Source: BOG-908 sp965199235
Lineage (GTDB): Bacteria; Pseudomonadota; Alphaproteobacteria; Acetobacterales; Acetobacteraceae
DNA length: 64,000 bases
Direction: 5' to 3'
NCBI GenBank assembly: GCA_965199235.1
Contig: CBDAQU010000002.1
Span: 3,385,085-3,449,084, forward strand
Numbering within the stretch: position 1 is the first letter of the stretch; each line of letters starts with the position of its first letter. A program made the translations under genes and the position numbers. The notes below the pieces were generated by a model, which ran no database searches, was not told the origin of the DNA, and saw nothing but the letters and a program-made list of their open reading frames with translations. This document shows positions 12,738 to 21,425 of the stretch, one piece after another.

Positions 12738-13562
12738 TCAGGGCCGCGTACCCGCCGCCCATCCCTCGCCGCTGCATCCGGGGCTGATGGCGCGCGATGC
12801 GTCGTCCAGCTGGATGACGATGTCGCCGAACGCGTCTGCGTCGAACACCATGCGCACCGGCACCGCAGGGCCGCCCGGGCGTGTGGGAGCCAGCCACAGC
12901 CTGCCATGCCTGGGCTTGGATTGGCTCTGCACCGAACTGGATTTCAAGTAGCCCGCCAGCATGGTTGAGTCCGTCTCGCAGCGCAGTGCGTCGCCTGCGA
13001 AAACCGCGCGTCCGCTCCGGCCCAGTGTGTCGCGCGTGCCGTCATGCATCGACAGCAGACGCACCTGCCGGCCGTCGTACAGCCGCACGTCGCCGGGGCA
13101 CCTGCCGGCTGCCGCAGCCAGGGATTGCACCACCACGGCGCTCAACCCGTCGATGGTGTGAGGCAGCGCGCTTGCCGGTATCGGCAGCCGGTATCTTTCC
13201 TGCGGCGGGTTTTGCGTCCGCAGCACCGGGCCGCCCGGGAAGTCGATGGCGACGCCGTAATCCTCGCCTGACAACCGGCTGTGCTCGATATAGGCGTGCG
13301 GCTCGACCCTGCCTGCGGTATCTATGCTGCCGTTCACGTGGATCTGGCTGCTGCCGTGCACCAGCAGGTTGACCAGGCCCACGGTGTGCGCCACCAGGCC
13401 TGCCTCGTAGGCCGTAGCATCCATCTGAAAGCAGAAGCTGCCTTCCAGCAACGCGATGCCGTGCAGCCGGATCGTGTAGTGCAGGATGTCGGGTTCCGCA
13501 GCAGCGGCCGTGCCCCACCACAGCAGGGCTGCCAGAGCGAAGCGTCGTACGAGCCACGCCAT
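12738..13562 (-). CDS. DUF3108 domain-containing exported protein
   Basis: A 274-residue protein with a signal peptide (MAWLVRRFALAALLWWGTAAAA). The mature protein follows the DUF3108 pattern: an HYTIRLHGIALLEGSFCF strand near residue 27, an HSRLSGEDYGVAIDFPGG middle, LPHTIDGLSAVVVQSLAAAA, and a C-terminal GRLWLAPTRPGGPAVPVRMVFD strand pair. Family members are periplasmic beta proteins of unsettled function. Length is usual. The next gene in transcription order is imuA, 280 bp away, so they are probably not one operon. Confidence 0.85.
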   Translation of the reverse strand: MAWLVRRFALAALLWWGTAAAAEPDILHYTIRLHGIALLEGSFCFQMDATAYEAGLVAHTVGLVNLLVHGSSQIHVNGSIDTAGRVEPHAYIEHSRLSGEDYGVAIDFPGGPVLRTQNPPQERYRLPIPASALPHTIDGLSAVVVQSLAAAAGRCPGDVRLYDGRQVRLLSMHDGTRDTLGRSGRAVFAGDALRCETDSTMLAGYLKSSSVQSQSKPRHGRLWLAPTRPGGPAVPVRMVFDADAFGDIVIQLDDASRAISPGCSGEGWAAGTRP

Positions 13563-13620
13563 CAGGCCGCCCGGAGAAGCCGTGCGGCGTCTGAGTCAGG
13601 TTTCGGCATGGCGGCCCTGT

Positions 13621-14559
13621 TCACCCGAGGACGCCCGGGCCGAACGCGTCGGCGATGGACAGGCTTGCGATGCCGAGCCGGTCGGCCAGGTCGCAGCAAT
13701 ACCGGGCGCCAGCAACGTCGCCGTCGTCATCGAGGATGTCGGTCCAGGCGGCGACGTCGTGGGCGGTCAGGTGGCGCACCAGGTCGAGCGCGATGTCGGC
13801 GCTGGCCCGGTGCTCGCGGCCGCGATAGGCGATCATGGCGGGCATCACGTGGCCCGGCGATTTGAGGCTGGTCATGCCTGCCTCCTGCGCGCCGGCGGCG
13901 CGCAGGGTCAGCGCACGGTCGGCGGCCGAGATGCCCGTGCCGGTGCAATCGGCGGCCTCCACCGAGCGCAGCAGGATGGGACCGCGATAGCCTTCGCGGT
14001 ACTCGCCGGCCAGAACGAGGCCCAGCGCCATGGCGCGTTCGGCGGTGACCGAGAAGCAGGTCAGGCCGCGGCCCCAGGTGACGGTGGTGTTGACGGATTC
14101 TGCCGTGGCCAGGGCGGCGACGCCGAGGAAGAAGCCGCGTCCGTGACCGCCGGAGGCGGTGCTGTCGACGACGACGGCGAGCGCGCCCGACTCCAGCGCC
14201 TGGGCCGTGCGCGCGACCTGGTCGCGTTGTGGGGCGGTCAGGGCGCCCAGCCCGTCGAGACGCTCGGCCAGCGAGAGGTTGGCCGCGGATCTGGTCAGTT
14301 CGGCTGGGAAGAACATCAGGTGCCAGGGCTCCGTAGCGGTGCCGGGCATATATGGCGTGTGTGGCGGCGCGCCTATACGCTGCAGGTGTGAGAGGAGGAT
14401 TGTGCCTGCCTCGTTCGCATTGTCTTCCGGCCGGGCCTGCCGCCCGAAGGCCGAGCCGCTGCGCAGTCGCTTCGCGAGCCTTGACCCGGCAAGCCCGCCG
14501 GAGAGGCGGCTCGATATCGACAAGGACGAACTCTGCACGATCGACGGCAAGGTCTGCAC
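13621..14559 (-). CDS. Degenerate RibB-like protein (DHBP synthase fold)
   Basis: A 312-residue protein whose last 200 residues follow 3,4-dihydroxy-2-butanone-4-phosphate synthase. Shared features are ESGALAVVVD, RGLTCFSVTAERAMALGL, TGISAADRALTLRA, SPGHVMPAMIAYRG and a final ADRLGIASLSIADAF. The acidic loop that RibB uses for catalysis (consensus DEDRENEGD) is replaced by DSTASGGHGRG, and the RxGHTEA motif by REHRASAD, so DHBP synthase activity is unlikely. The first 105 residues are extra and the start is uncertain; ATG 14349 is another option. Confidence 0.65.
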   Translation of the reverse strand: MQTLPSIVQSSSLSISSRLSGGLAGSRLAKRLRSGSAFGRQARPEDNANEAGTILLSHLQRIGAPPHTPYMPGTATEPWHLMFFPAELTRSAANLSLAERLDGLGALTAPQRDQVARTAQALESGALAVVVDSTASGGHGRGFFLGVAALATAESVNTTVTWGRGLTCFSVTAERAMALGLVLAGEYREGYRGPILLRSVEAADCTGTGISAADRALTLRAAGAQEAGMTSLKSPGHVMPAMIAYRGREHRASADIALDLVRHLTAHDVAAWTDILDDDGDVAGARYCCDLADRLGIASLSIADAFGPGVLG

Positions 14560-14657
14560 AATCCGGCTTTCGTCGATACCAAGCCCGCTTCCCGAGGCGG
14601 ACCGCCGCTCGGTAAGATCATCGCAGCTCGAAGGCAGACCCGGAAGGCACGTTTCCC

Positions 14658-14775
14658 CTAGACCGGTTTCACGCAGGATGTCCGCATGGAGACGGACGCG
14701 ACACCGAGTTAGCTCTTGTTTTGACGAGCAATTTCGTCACTCCGACCTTTCCGGTCTGGGTGACATTGCTCCAAG
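14658..14775 (+). repeat. CTAG-ended palindromic repeat, family 1, copy A
   Basis: Begins CTAGACCGGTTTCACGCAGG and runs through a GTCCGC/GACGGAC arm pair, then TTGTTTTGACGAGCAATTTC and CACTCCGACC. Compared with the better copies, the return arm of the main hairpin is damaged and the distal CTAG has become CCAAG. It lies between the RibB-like gene and the enoyl-CoA hydratase gene. Confidence 0.85.
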
Positions 14776-14818
14776 GGCAGCCTGCCCTGTACGGTAACCA
14801 AAACGACAGGAGGCAGAG

Positions 14819-15592
14819 GTGAGCACACCGGACATCAACGTCAGGCGCGACGGCGCGGCGCTGCATATCGAGATGGCCCGGCCGGACAAGCGCAACGCCC
14901 TGACCGTGCCCATGTACGCCGCGATGGCGGACGCCATGGCCGAAGCCGAGCACGACGACACCCTGCGTGCCGTCATCTTCTCCGGCGCCGGCCGTGCGTT
15001 TTGCGCCGGCAACGACCTGGCAGACTTCGTCGCCAACCCGTCGGTCCCCAACTCGTCGGTAGACGAGGACCGCCCGGTGTTCCGCTTCATCCGCGCGCTG
15101 GCCAGCGCGCAGACGGTGCTGATCGCAGCCGTGCAGGGGCGCGCCATCGGCATCGGCACCACCATGCTGCTGCACTGCGATTTTGTCCTCGCCGAGCCTG
15201 ACGCCGAGCTGCAGATGCCCTTCGTCGACCTGGCCCTGGTGCCCGAAGCAGGCAGCTCCCTGCTGGTGCCTGACTTGATGGGCCAGCGCCGGGCTGCCGA
15301 GCTGCTGCTGCTGGGCGAGCGGGTCGGCGCCGAACGCGCGCTCCAACTCGGGCTGGTGAACCGCATCGTGCCTGCCGGCGGGGCGCTGGCGCAGGCCGGC
15401 ATCCTGGCCGAACGGCTTGCTGCCAAGCCGGCCGGCGCGCTGCGCGCCACCAAGCGCCTGATGAGGTCCTCGACGACCGACCTGCACGCCAGGATCGCCG
15501 AGGAGAACGCGGCGTTCCAGGCGCAGCTGCAGACCGCCGAGCTGCGGCAGACGGTGCAGAGCTTCTTCGACGCGCGCGCAACCACCGCATAG
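14819..15592 (+). CDS. Enoyl-CoA hydratase/isomerase family protein
   Basis: A 257-residue crotonase-fold protein. It has RPDKRNALTVPMYAAM near residue 23, the first oxyanion-hole segment FSGAGRAFCAGNDLADF near residue 60, and the second QGRAIGIGTTMLLHCDFVLA near residue 105. The acid at the usual hydratase position is not obvious in EAGSSLLVPDLMG, so it could be an isomerase or hydrolase of the superfamily. It starts with GTG after GGAGG. It stands alone on this strand between two repeats, so its pathway cannot be inferred. Confidence 0.85.
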   Translation: MSTPDINVRRDGAALHIEMARPDKRNALTVPMYAAMADAMAEAEHDDTLRAVIFSGAGRAFCAGNDLADFVANPSVPNSSVDEDRPVFRFIRALASAQTVLIAAVQGRAIGIGTTMLLHCDFVLAEPDAELQMPFVDLALVPEAGSSLLVPDLMGQRRAAELLLLGERVGAERALQLGLVNRIVPAGGALAQAGILAERLAAKPAGALRATKRLMRSSTTDLHARIAEENAAFQAQLQTAELRQTVQSFFDARATTA

Positions 15593-15681
15593 AGTTGAGC
15601 TCACCCTGGCAAAGAGCACGATGCGGCTCACCAAGGCGAGGTCGGCGCCTCCATGAGCACCGCGCGCTCTGTCGAGGCGCC

Positions 15682-15960
15682 TCAGCCGATGGCGAGATGC
15701 TCGAAGGTATGCGCGAGCGTAACAAGCAAGACGAACGACACGGCCGATCGCAGGCGTCCCTTGAGCAGGCGCAGGCCGGCAAACAGGAACACGGCCAGGA
15801 TCACGATCACCAGCAGAGTCTGGACGTCGTTGCCCAGCCCGGCACTCGAGGTCAGGGCGCGAAGGCCGCCCTCAACCGTCGCCAGCGCGTTCAGCACCAG
15901 GCGGACGAGCATGGCAAACATCGTCAGCAGCCCGTGCGCATATTGGTCGAGGAGGCTCAT
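15682..15960 (-). CDS. Small membrane protein of unknown function
   Basis: A 92-residue protein with two hydrophobic stretches: LLTMFAMLVRLVLNALATV near residues 11-29 and VQTLLVIVILAVFLFAGLRLL near residues 46-66, with a third, weaker one near AVSFVLLVTLAH. No family is recognised. The clear membrane pattern and sensible ATG suggest a real gene. Repeat copy B begins 47 bp upstream. Confidence 0.55.
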   Translation of the reverse strand: MSLLDQYAHGLLTMFAMLVRLVLNALATVEGGLRALTSSAGLGNDVQTLLVIVILAVFLFAGLRLLKGRLRSAVSFVLLVTLAHTFEHLAIG

Positions 15961-16006
15961 CGGATGCTTTCATCGGCGCTGACGGATCGGCCGCGCACTC
16001 GTTCGT

Positions 16007-16122
16007 CTAGACCGGTTTACGCAGAGTGTCCGCGAATAGGCGGACCTCAAACCGGTCTGGGCCTTGTTTTGGCGAGCAATTTCGTCATTCCGACTGTTCC
16101 AATCTGCGTGTCATTATTTTAG
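16007..16122 (+). repeat. CTAG-ended palindromic repeat, family 1, copy B
   Basis: Starts CTAGACCGGTTT, has GTCCGC/GCGGAC inner arms and an AAACCGGTCT return arm, then TTGTTTTGGCGAGCAATTTC. The distal end is worn (ATTTTAG). It lies between the small membrane protein and the serine hydrolase gene. Confidence 0.9.
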
Positions 16123-16149
16123 CGGAACATAGTTAACGCCCGACGAACA

Positions 16150-17349
16150 TCATGCGCCGGCCAGGCACTTGTACGTAGCGTCCACCAGGCTCTGACCGCG
16201 CGGGTTGAGCAGGATACCGGCGCCCATCCGGTTCATCGTGTAGCCGAAGCTCAGCCCGGCCTGCTGGTCGGCAAAGCCCACGCTGCCGCCCATGCCGACA
16301 TGGCCGAACGCCTGTTCGCCGATCAGCAGGCTGTCGCCACCGGTGGCGCGGTTGTCGATGCGCGCCATGAAACCCAGGCCGAAGCGCATCGGTTGCCGCA
16401 GCGTGGCGTCGTCGAGGGTCGCGGCGCACACGCGCCCCATGTCCAGCACCGTTTGCGGGCGAAGCAGGCCTCCGCCGCTCTGGGCGAGCGGCGCATACAG
16501 GCCGGCCAGACCGCGCGCGTTGCTGATGCCGTTGGCGCTGCCGATCTCTGCGGCATGGATGGCACGCGCGTTGAAATCGGCGCGGCCGTTATTGGTCAGG
16601 AACAGATGCGGCAGGCTGCCTGGATCGCCCATGACGGACGCGAGGAATCTCGACTGCAGGTTGGCTTCTGCGGGGTCGGAGGCGATTATCGGCGCCACCC
16701 GATGTTCCTCGGCTTCTGGCAGGCCGATGTGGAAGTCCAGCCCCAACGGGCCTGCCACGCGGCGCGCGAAATAGGCGCCCAGCGGCTCGCCTGCGGCCAG
16801 GCGCACCATGGTGCCGACCGTCCAGGCGAAGGTGACGCCGTGGTAGCCCTGGCGTGTGCCGGGCTGCCACCAGGCCGGCTCGGCGGCCACGCGGCCGACC
16901 ATGTAGTCCCAATCGGCATAGCCTCCAGGGGCGATCGGCTCGCGCAGATGCGGCACCGGCGACGTGTGGGTCAGCATCATCGCGGCCGTTGTGTCCTGCT
17001 TGCCGCGCTGGGCGAACTCCGGCCACAGCGTGGACACCGGGGCGTGCAGGTCGAGGCGGCCCTGTTCGGCCAGCATGTGGGCGCACAGCGCGGTCGCAGC
17101 CTTGGTGCAGGAGAACACGACGCAGATCGTGTCGCGCGTCCAGGGCAGGCCGGTCTTCGGGTCGGCCAGCCCGCCCCACAGATCGACCATCGTTTCGCCG
17201 TGCACCGTGGCGCACAGGCTGGCGCCAACCTCGCCACGCTCGATGAAATTGCGGCGGAAGGCCGAGGCGACCGGTTCGTAGCCCGGGGCGACGCTGCCGC
17301 CTATGACACCGCCATCCGGCAACGTCTCGCGGATCGTCACGTCCGGCAT
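16150..17349 (-). CDS. Serine hydrolase, class C beta-lactamase/EstB family
   Basis: A 399-residue cytoplasmic protein from the ATG at 17349; the frame stays open upstream without homology. The nucleophile motif SCTK (in VVFSCTKAATALCAHML) lies near residue 77, followed by MLTHTSPVPHL and YHGVTFAW, which corresponds to the family's Tyr motif. The C-terminal GHVGMGGSVGFADQQAGLSFGY is where beta-lactamases have the third motif. No signal peptide is seen, so an esterase or amidase role is more likely than antibiotic resistance. The substrate is unknown. It is divergent from ppx/gppA. Confidence 0.85.
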   Translation of the reverse strand: MPDVTIRETLPDGGVIGGSVAPGYEPVASAFRRNFIERGEVGASLCATVHGETMVDLWGGLADPKTGLPWTRDTICVVFSCTKAATALCAHMLAEQGRLDLHAPVSTLWPEFAQRGKQDTTAAMMLTHTSPVPHLREPIAPGGYADWDYMVGRVAAEPAWWQPGTRQGYHGVTFAWTVGTMVRLAAGEPLGAYFARRVAGPLGLDFHIGLPEAEEHRVAPIIASDPAEANLQSRFLASVMGDPGSLPHLFLTNNGRADFNARAIHAAEIGSANGISNARGLAGLYAPLAQSGGGLLRPQTVLDMGRVCAATLDDATLRQPMRFGLGFMARIDNRATGGDSLLIGEQAFGHVGMGGSVGFADQQAGLSFGYTMNRMGAGILLNPRGQSLVDATYKCLAGA

Positions 17350-17457
17350 GTCCGTTCTCCCACGCGATGCCTGGTGCCCGTCCATCACGCTACACTGTTC
17401 TTGCGCAACGCACCAAACTTGGTCGAGACTGGCAGAATCAAGGACGGGGAGGTGCCA

Positions 17458-18504
17458 GTGCTTACCGCCGCCGAACCGCATAGGGCTGCTCCGCCGTCGG
17501 GGCGCGACGCCCGCGCCGAGAACGGGGCCTTTGCGGCGCTCGACCTCGGCACCAACAACTGCAGGCTTCTGATCGGCGCCTCCTCCGGCGAGGGCTTCCG
17601 CGTGCTGGACAGTTTTTCGCGCATCGTTCGGCTGGGCGAGGGGCTGCAGACCTCGGGCATGCTGAGCGACGTTGCGATGGAACGCACGCTCGGCGCGCTG
17701 CACGCCTGCGCGGCCCGTCTGGCGCGGCGGCCGGTGCGTGGCGTGAGGGCGATCGCCACCGAGGCATGCCGCAGGGCGGGGAACGGGCCTGCCTTCCTCA
17801 ACCGTGTGCAGGCGGAAACAGGGCTGGTGTTCAACATCATCTCGACGCGCGAGGAGGCGGAGCTTGCGCTGGAGAGTTGCGGGCCGCTGCTGCGCGAGCA
17901 GGGGCGCCGGGCGCTGCTGTTCGACATCGGCGGCGGATCGACCGAGCTCGCCTGGGTGCGCCTGCAGCAGGGACATCGGCCGGAACTGATCGGCTATGAC
18001 AGCCTGCCCTTGGGCGTGGTCACCCTGGCCGAACGGTTCGGCCATCACGGCTTCGATCCGGACGGCTACCAGGACATGGTCGACGAGGTATCCGGCCGTC
18101 TTGCCGCCTTCGAGCGCATACACTGCATCGGCCAGGAAATCCGCCAAGGCGGGGTTCGGCTGCTCGGCACCAGCGGCACGGTGACGACGCTGGCCGGCGT
18201 CGCTCTGAACCTGACGCGTTACTGCCGGCCGATGGTGGACGGGGTTCAGCTGAGCGCGGAGGCGACCGACGCGGCGCTGGCGCTGCTGCGCAGCCTGGGA
18301 CGCGCCGGCCTCGTGCAGCACCCCTGCGTCGGCGCCGAGCGGGCGGACTTCGTGCTGCCCGGCTGCGCGATCTTCGAGGGCATCCGCAGCGTGTGGCCGG
18401 TGCCCGACGTGATCGTGGCCGACAGGGGGCTGCGCGAGGGCATGCTGCTGCGTATGATGCGGCAGGGCGGCCGAACCAGGCGCCCCGGCAGGAACAGGAT
18501 GTGA
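17458..18504 (+). CDS. ppx: Ppx/GppA family phosphatase
   Basis: Hydrolyses polyphosphate or pppGpp in the cytoplasm; the family is not separable further here. The 348 residues show the ASKHA phosphate loops FAALDLGTNNCRLLIG near residue 23, LLFDIGGGSTELAW near residue 155, and LLGTSGTVTTLAG near residue 235. The GTG at 17458 is chosen because GGGGAGG lies 5 bases before it. The pair ppx/gppA then rlmE is a common alphaproteobacterial arrangement; here a small ParD-like frame lies between. Confidence 0.9.
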   Translation: MLTAAEPHRAAPPSGRDARAENGAFAALDLGTNNCRLLIGASSGEGFRVLDSFSRIVRLGEGLQTSGMLSDVAMERTLGALHACAARLARRPVRGVRAIATEACRRAGNGPAFLNRVQAETGLVFNIISTREEAELALESCGPLLREQGRRALLFDIGGGSTELAWVRLQQGHRPELIGYDSLPLGVVTLAERFGHHGFDPDGYQDMVDEVSGRLAAFERIHCIGQEIRQGGVRLLGTSGTVTTLAGVALNLTRYCRPMVDGVQLSAEATDAALALLRSLGRAGLVQHPCVGAERADFVLPGCAIFEGIRSVWPVPDVIVADRGLREGMLLRMMRQGGRTRRPGRNRM

Positions 18505-18698
18505 TTTTGGCTCTTGAGGCGGGAACCTCGGCTGGCGAGCTGAGCGACGACGTGCGCGACGCGATGCGGGTGCTGGAGGACCAGAAAGCCAGGCTGAGCC
18601 GTTTGCGTGCGGCCCTGCTTGCCGGCGATCAGGGCGTTTCGGCGGACGACTTCGACCTCGAGAACTTCCTCGCGATCCAGCACGCCGATCCTGGCTGA
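18501..18698 (+). CDS. ParD-like antitoxin remnant, C-terminal half
   Basis: A 65-residue frame with a GTG start whose GTGA overlaps the ppx stop; AGGAACAGG precedes it. The segment LSDDVRDAMRVLEDQKARLSR resembles the helix after the ribbon-helix-helix of ParD/CC2985 antitoxins. The DNA-binding N-terminus would have to lie inside ppx and is absent, and no ParE toxin follows, since the next gene is rlmE 9 bp on. It is probably a truncated orphan, or a small protein that only resembles ParD. Confidence 0.45.
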   Translation: MILALEAGTSAGELSDDVRDAMRVLEDQKARLSRLRAALLAGDQGVSADDFDLENFLAIQHADPG

Positions 18699-18707
18699 CG
18701 CCGCGTC

Positions 18708-19409
18708 ATGGCCGAGAAGAAGAGTGGCGCCCGCGGGCTGACGGTTACCCTGCGCAGCTCGCGCGGCCGCAGCCCGGCGCAGCAGCGCTGGCTCAGCCGG
18801 CAACTGAACGACCCCTACGTCGCCGCAGCCCGCAAGCAGGGCTTGCGGTCCCGCGCGGCGTTCAAGCTGATGGAGCTGGACGACCGCTTCCACCTGATCG
18901 GCCGAGGCTGCCGGGTGCTGGATCTGGGCGCGGCGCCTGGCGGCTGGAGCCAGGTGGCGCTGAGCAGAGGCGCGCGCGAGGTGGTGGGCGTGGACCTGCT
19001 GCCGATCGAACCGATCCAGGGAACGACGCTGATCCAGGGCGATTTCGAGGAGGCCGATATGCCTGGGCGGCTGACTGCCCTGCTCGGCGGCCCGCCCAAC
19101 CTGGTGCTGTCGGACATGGCGCCAAACACCACCGGCCATGCGGCCACCGACCACATTCGGATCATGGCGCTGGCCGAGCTGGCGATGGATTTCGCCACCT
19201 CCATACTGGCGCCGGGCGGCGCGTTCGTGGCCAAGGTGTTCCAGGGCGGGTCGGAGCGGGAAATGCTTCTGCCGCTCAAACAGCGTTTCGCCACCGTCAA
19301 GCACGCCAAGCCGCCGGCCAGTCGCAAGGAAAGCAGCGAGCTTTACGTGGTCGCCCAAGGTTTTCGGGACAAAGCTCCTGCGAAGGCTGGCCAAGCAAGC
19401 GGGATGTGA
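18708..19409 (+). CDS. rlmE: 23S rRNA 2'-O-ribose U2552 methyltransferase
   Basis: RlmE/RrmJ (FtsJ family) methylates U2552 in the A loop of 23S rRNA, a late step in large-subunit assembly. The 233 residues contain SRAAFKLMELDDRFHLI near residue 46, the SAM motif RVLDLGAAPGGWSQVA near residue 68, and NLVLSDMAPNTTGH near residue 130. The catalytic tetrad positions (K near 50, D near 133, K near 170 in AFVAKVFQGG, E in SRKESSELYVVA) are present. The short basic N-terminal extension is common in alphaproteobacteria. Confidence 0.96.
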   Translation: MAEKKSGARGLTVTLRSSRGRSPAQQRWLSRQLNDPYVAAARKQGLRSRAAFKLMELDDRFHLIGRGCRVLDLGAAPGGWSQVALSRGAREVVGVDLLPIEPIQGTTLIQGDFEEADMPGRLTALLGGPPNLVLSDMAPNTTGHAATDHIRIMALAELAMDFATSILAPGGAFVAKVFQGGSEREMLLPLKQRFATVKHAKPPASRKESSELYVVAQGFRDKAPAKAGQASGM

Positions 19410-20419
19410 GGATCGAGCAGCGGCCGCCCGCCTGGCCGGCACGGTATGCCGAACGGGTTCTGGCCTGGGCGATCGCCTGGCCGGTCCTGCGGCTGTCGCT
19501 GGGCCGGTTTCCGTATCGCAGCGAGCTGCACCGGTTCCGAAGCAGTTTCGTCGCCCGGCCGGCCAGCATGCCCGCGCTGCTGCGCGGGCTGAGTACCATC
19601 CCAGCGGTGCGCAAGCACCTGACCGAGGCGCTGGTGCCCGGCCTGCCTGGGCGGGCGCTGCTGTTCCTGCACATCGAAAAGACCGCGGGAACCTCGGTGA
19701 TCAACTACCTGCAGACGCTGGTTCCGGAAGACGAGGTGGACCCTGACGTGTTTCACGGGGCGGCGGGCCACATTCTGTCGCCGGTGCCGGCCGACAAGCG
19801 ACGCTACGGCCTGATCTGGGGCCATCAGGACCTGCCCGCGCTGCTGCGCTGCCAGCCGCCGCAGCGGCTGGTGCTGACCTTCTTGCGCGACCCGCAGAGG
19901 CGCATCCTGTCGCTCTACAATTTCTGGCATGCGCTGCGGCCCGAGGAGCTGGAGCGGGACGCGCCGCATATCGGCTTGGCCGCCGCCCATTCGAGGACCC
20001 TGCTGGAGTTTCTGCAAAGTCCTGAGCCGGAAGTGCTCGACTTCATCGACAACGTCTATGCGCGGCGGCTCACCGGCATGTACCTGTCGCACGCAGCGTC
20101 GGGCGAGCCGGCGGTGCCGCACGAGCAGTTGCAGGACCGGGCGATGGCGGCGCTCGACCTGGTCGATTTTGTTGGCATCGCCGAGCAGATGGCCGTCAGC
20201 CTGCAAATGCTGGCCGCAAGGCTGGGCGCGCGCCCGCCGGCCTTCGTTCCGCGCGAGAACGCGCTCGGCATCATGCGGCTCGACTCCGGCGGTGCCTTTC
20301 GCAAGCGGCCCACGTCCAGACTGGGGGTGGCGGAGCGGGCCTGCCTGAAACGCCTGACAAGCATCGACCAGGCAATCTACGACGCGGCGCTGAAACGCTT
20401 TGCCATGCAGATGGTGTAA
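19406..20419 (+). CDS. Sulfotransferase family 2-like protein
   Basis: A 337-residue protein with the 5'-PSB motif ALLFLHIEKTAGTSVINYL near residue 85 and the 3'-PB region LVLTFLRDPQRRILSLYNFW near residue 155. This matches membrane-glycan (carbohydrate) sulfotransferases such as family 2 domains. The GTG start forms a GTGA overlap with rlmE. The first 80 residues are basic and carry one moderately hydrophobic segment (VLAWAIAWPVLRLSLG). The acceptor glycan is unknown. Confidence 0.78.
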   Translation: MRIEQRPPAWPARYAERVLAWAIAWPVLRLSLGRFPYRSELHRFRSSFVARPASMPALLRGLSTIPAVRKHLTEALVPGLPGRALLFLHIEKTAGTSVINYLQTLVPEDEVDPDVFHGAAGHILSPVPADKRRYGLIWGHQDLPALLRCQPPQRLVLTFLRDPQRRILSLYNFWHALRPEELERDAPHIGLAAAHSRTLLEFLQSPEPEVLDFIDNVYARRLTGMYLSHAASGEPAVPHEQLQDRAMAALDLVDFVGIAEQMAVSLQMLAARLGARPPAFVPRENALGIMRLDSGGAFRKRPTSRLGVAERACLKRLTSIDQAIYDAALKRFAMQMV

Positions 20420-20480
20420 TCCTTGCGCGCGCTTGGGTGAAAGCGGAAAGGAGTTTCGCTGTCGCCCTACGCGCGCTGCC

Positions 20481-20600
20481 TGGACCGGTTCACGCAGAGT
20501 GTCGGCGAGTAGGCGGACGTGAAACCGCTCAACGCCTTGTTTAGCCGGCATTTGGTCAGACACTCACTCCGACTATCCGGTCTGCGTGACATCGCTCTAG
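20481..20600 (+). repeat. CTAG-ended palindromic repeat, family 1, copy C
   Basis: Runs from TGGACCGGTTCACGCAGAG to GACATCGCTCTAG. The terminal CTAG at 20597-20600 contains the stop codon of pyrE, which reads the other way. The inner arms are GTCGGC/GCGGAC and the return arm is AAACCGCTC, slightly diverged from consensus. Confidence 0.88.
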
Positions 20601-21292
20601 CCCTGAGCCGCCTGCTCCACGTCGGCCCCGTGCGCCTTCGACCAGGCCACCGGATTTTCCAGGAAACGCCGCACCTCCGCCAGGTGCGCCTCAGGGAAAT
20701 ACGGCCGATCCTTGCAGGCCTCCAGCACGTCCCACCAGGTGCACAGATGGTGCAGGGTGATGTCCATCCGCGCGAGCTTTTCCAGGCTGCCGGGGAACAC
20801 GCCGTAGTAGAACACCACGAAGGCGTGGTTGACGATGGCGCCGGCGTCGCGCAGCGCCTGGGTGAACTTGATCTTCGAGCGGCCGTCGGTCGTCAGGTCT
20901 TCGACCAGCAGCGTGCGCCGTCCGTCCGGCACGTCGCCTTCGATCAGCGCATTCTTGCCGAAACCCTTGGGCTGCTTGCGGACGTAGGCCATCGGCGTCT
21001 GCAGCCGGTCGGCGATCCAGGCGGCGAACGGAATGCCGGCCGTCTCGCCGCCCGCCACCACCTCGATCTGCTCGTAGCCGACGTGGCGGTTCAGCTTTTG
21101 CACCCCCAGCTCGCAGATGCGGGCGCGGGCGCGGGGGAAGTAGATGATCTTGCGGCAGTCGATATAGACCGGCGACTTCCAGCCGGAGGTGAGCGTGTAG
21201 GGCTCGTCTGGGCGAAAGTTGAGCGCGCCGATCTCCAGCAGGATGCGTGCGGCGGTCAGCGCCGCGTCCCTGTCCCAATCCGTCGAAGCCAC
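20597..21292 (-). CDS. pyrE: Orotate phosphoribosyltransferase
   Basis: Joins orotate and PRPP to give OMP in pyrimidine synthesis. The 231 residues show FRPDEPYTLTSGWKSPVYIDCR near residue 27, VVAGGETAGIPFAAWIADRL near residue 78, and the PRPP loop RRTLLVEDLTTDGRSKI near residue 125. The GTG at 21292 is used because GGAGG lies 8 bases upstream; the longer frame has no homology. Its TAG stop lies inside the end of repeat copy C. It is divergent from pdeM. Confidence 0.95.
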   Translation of the reverse strand: MASTDWDRDAALTAARILLEIGALNFRPDEPYTLTSGWKSPVYIDCRKIIYFPRARARICELGVQKLNRHVGYEQIEVVAGGETAGIPFAAWIADRLQTPMAYVRKQPKGFGKNALIEGDVPDGRRTLLVEDLTTDGRSKIKFTQALRDAGAIVNHAFVVFYYGVFPGSLEKLARMDITLHHLCTWWDVLEACKDRPYFPEAHLAEVRRFLENPVAWSKAHGADVEQAAQG

Positions 21293-21425
21293 GCTCGCCA
21301 CCTCCGTGTCTGTGCGATCGCCGTTTCTGCATCGCGGCAGGATCGCGGTAAAGCCGCATCCCCTGTGCGGGGCGCGCCGAAGCGTTCTATAGAGGTTCTC
21401 CCCGATTTCGGAGTTTTTCGCCCGC

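Noticed and set aside
15593..15681. Terminator for the enoyl-CoA hydratase gene
   Set aside because: No hairpin followed by a T-run is seen in this gap.
16300..17457. In-frame extension of ppx/gppA to 734 residues
   Set aside because: Antisense to the serine hydrolase gene and without homology; a good ribosome site precedes GTG 17458.
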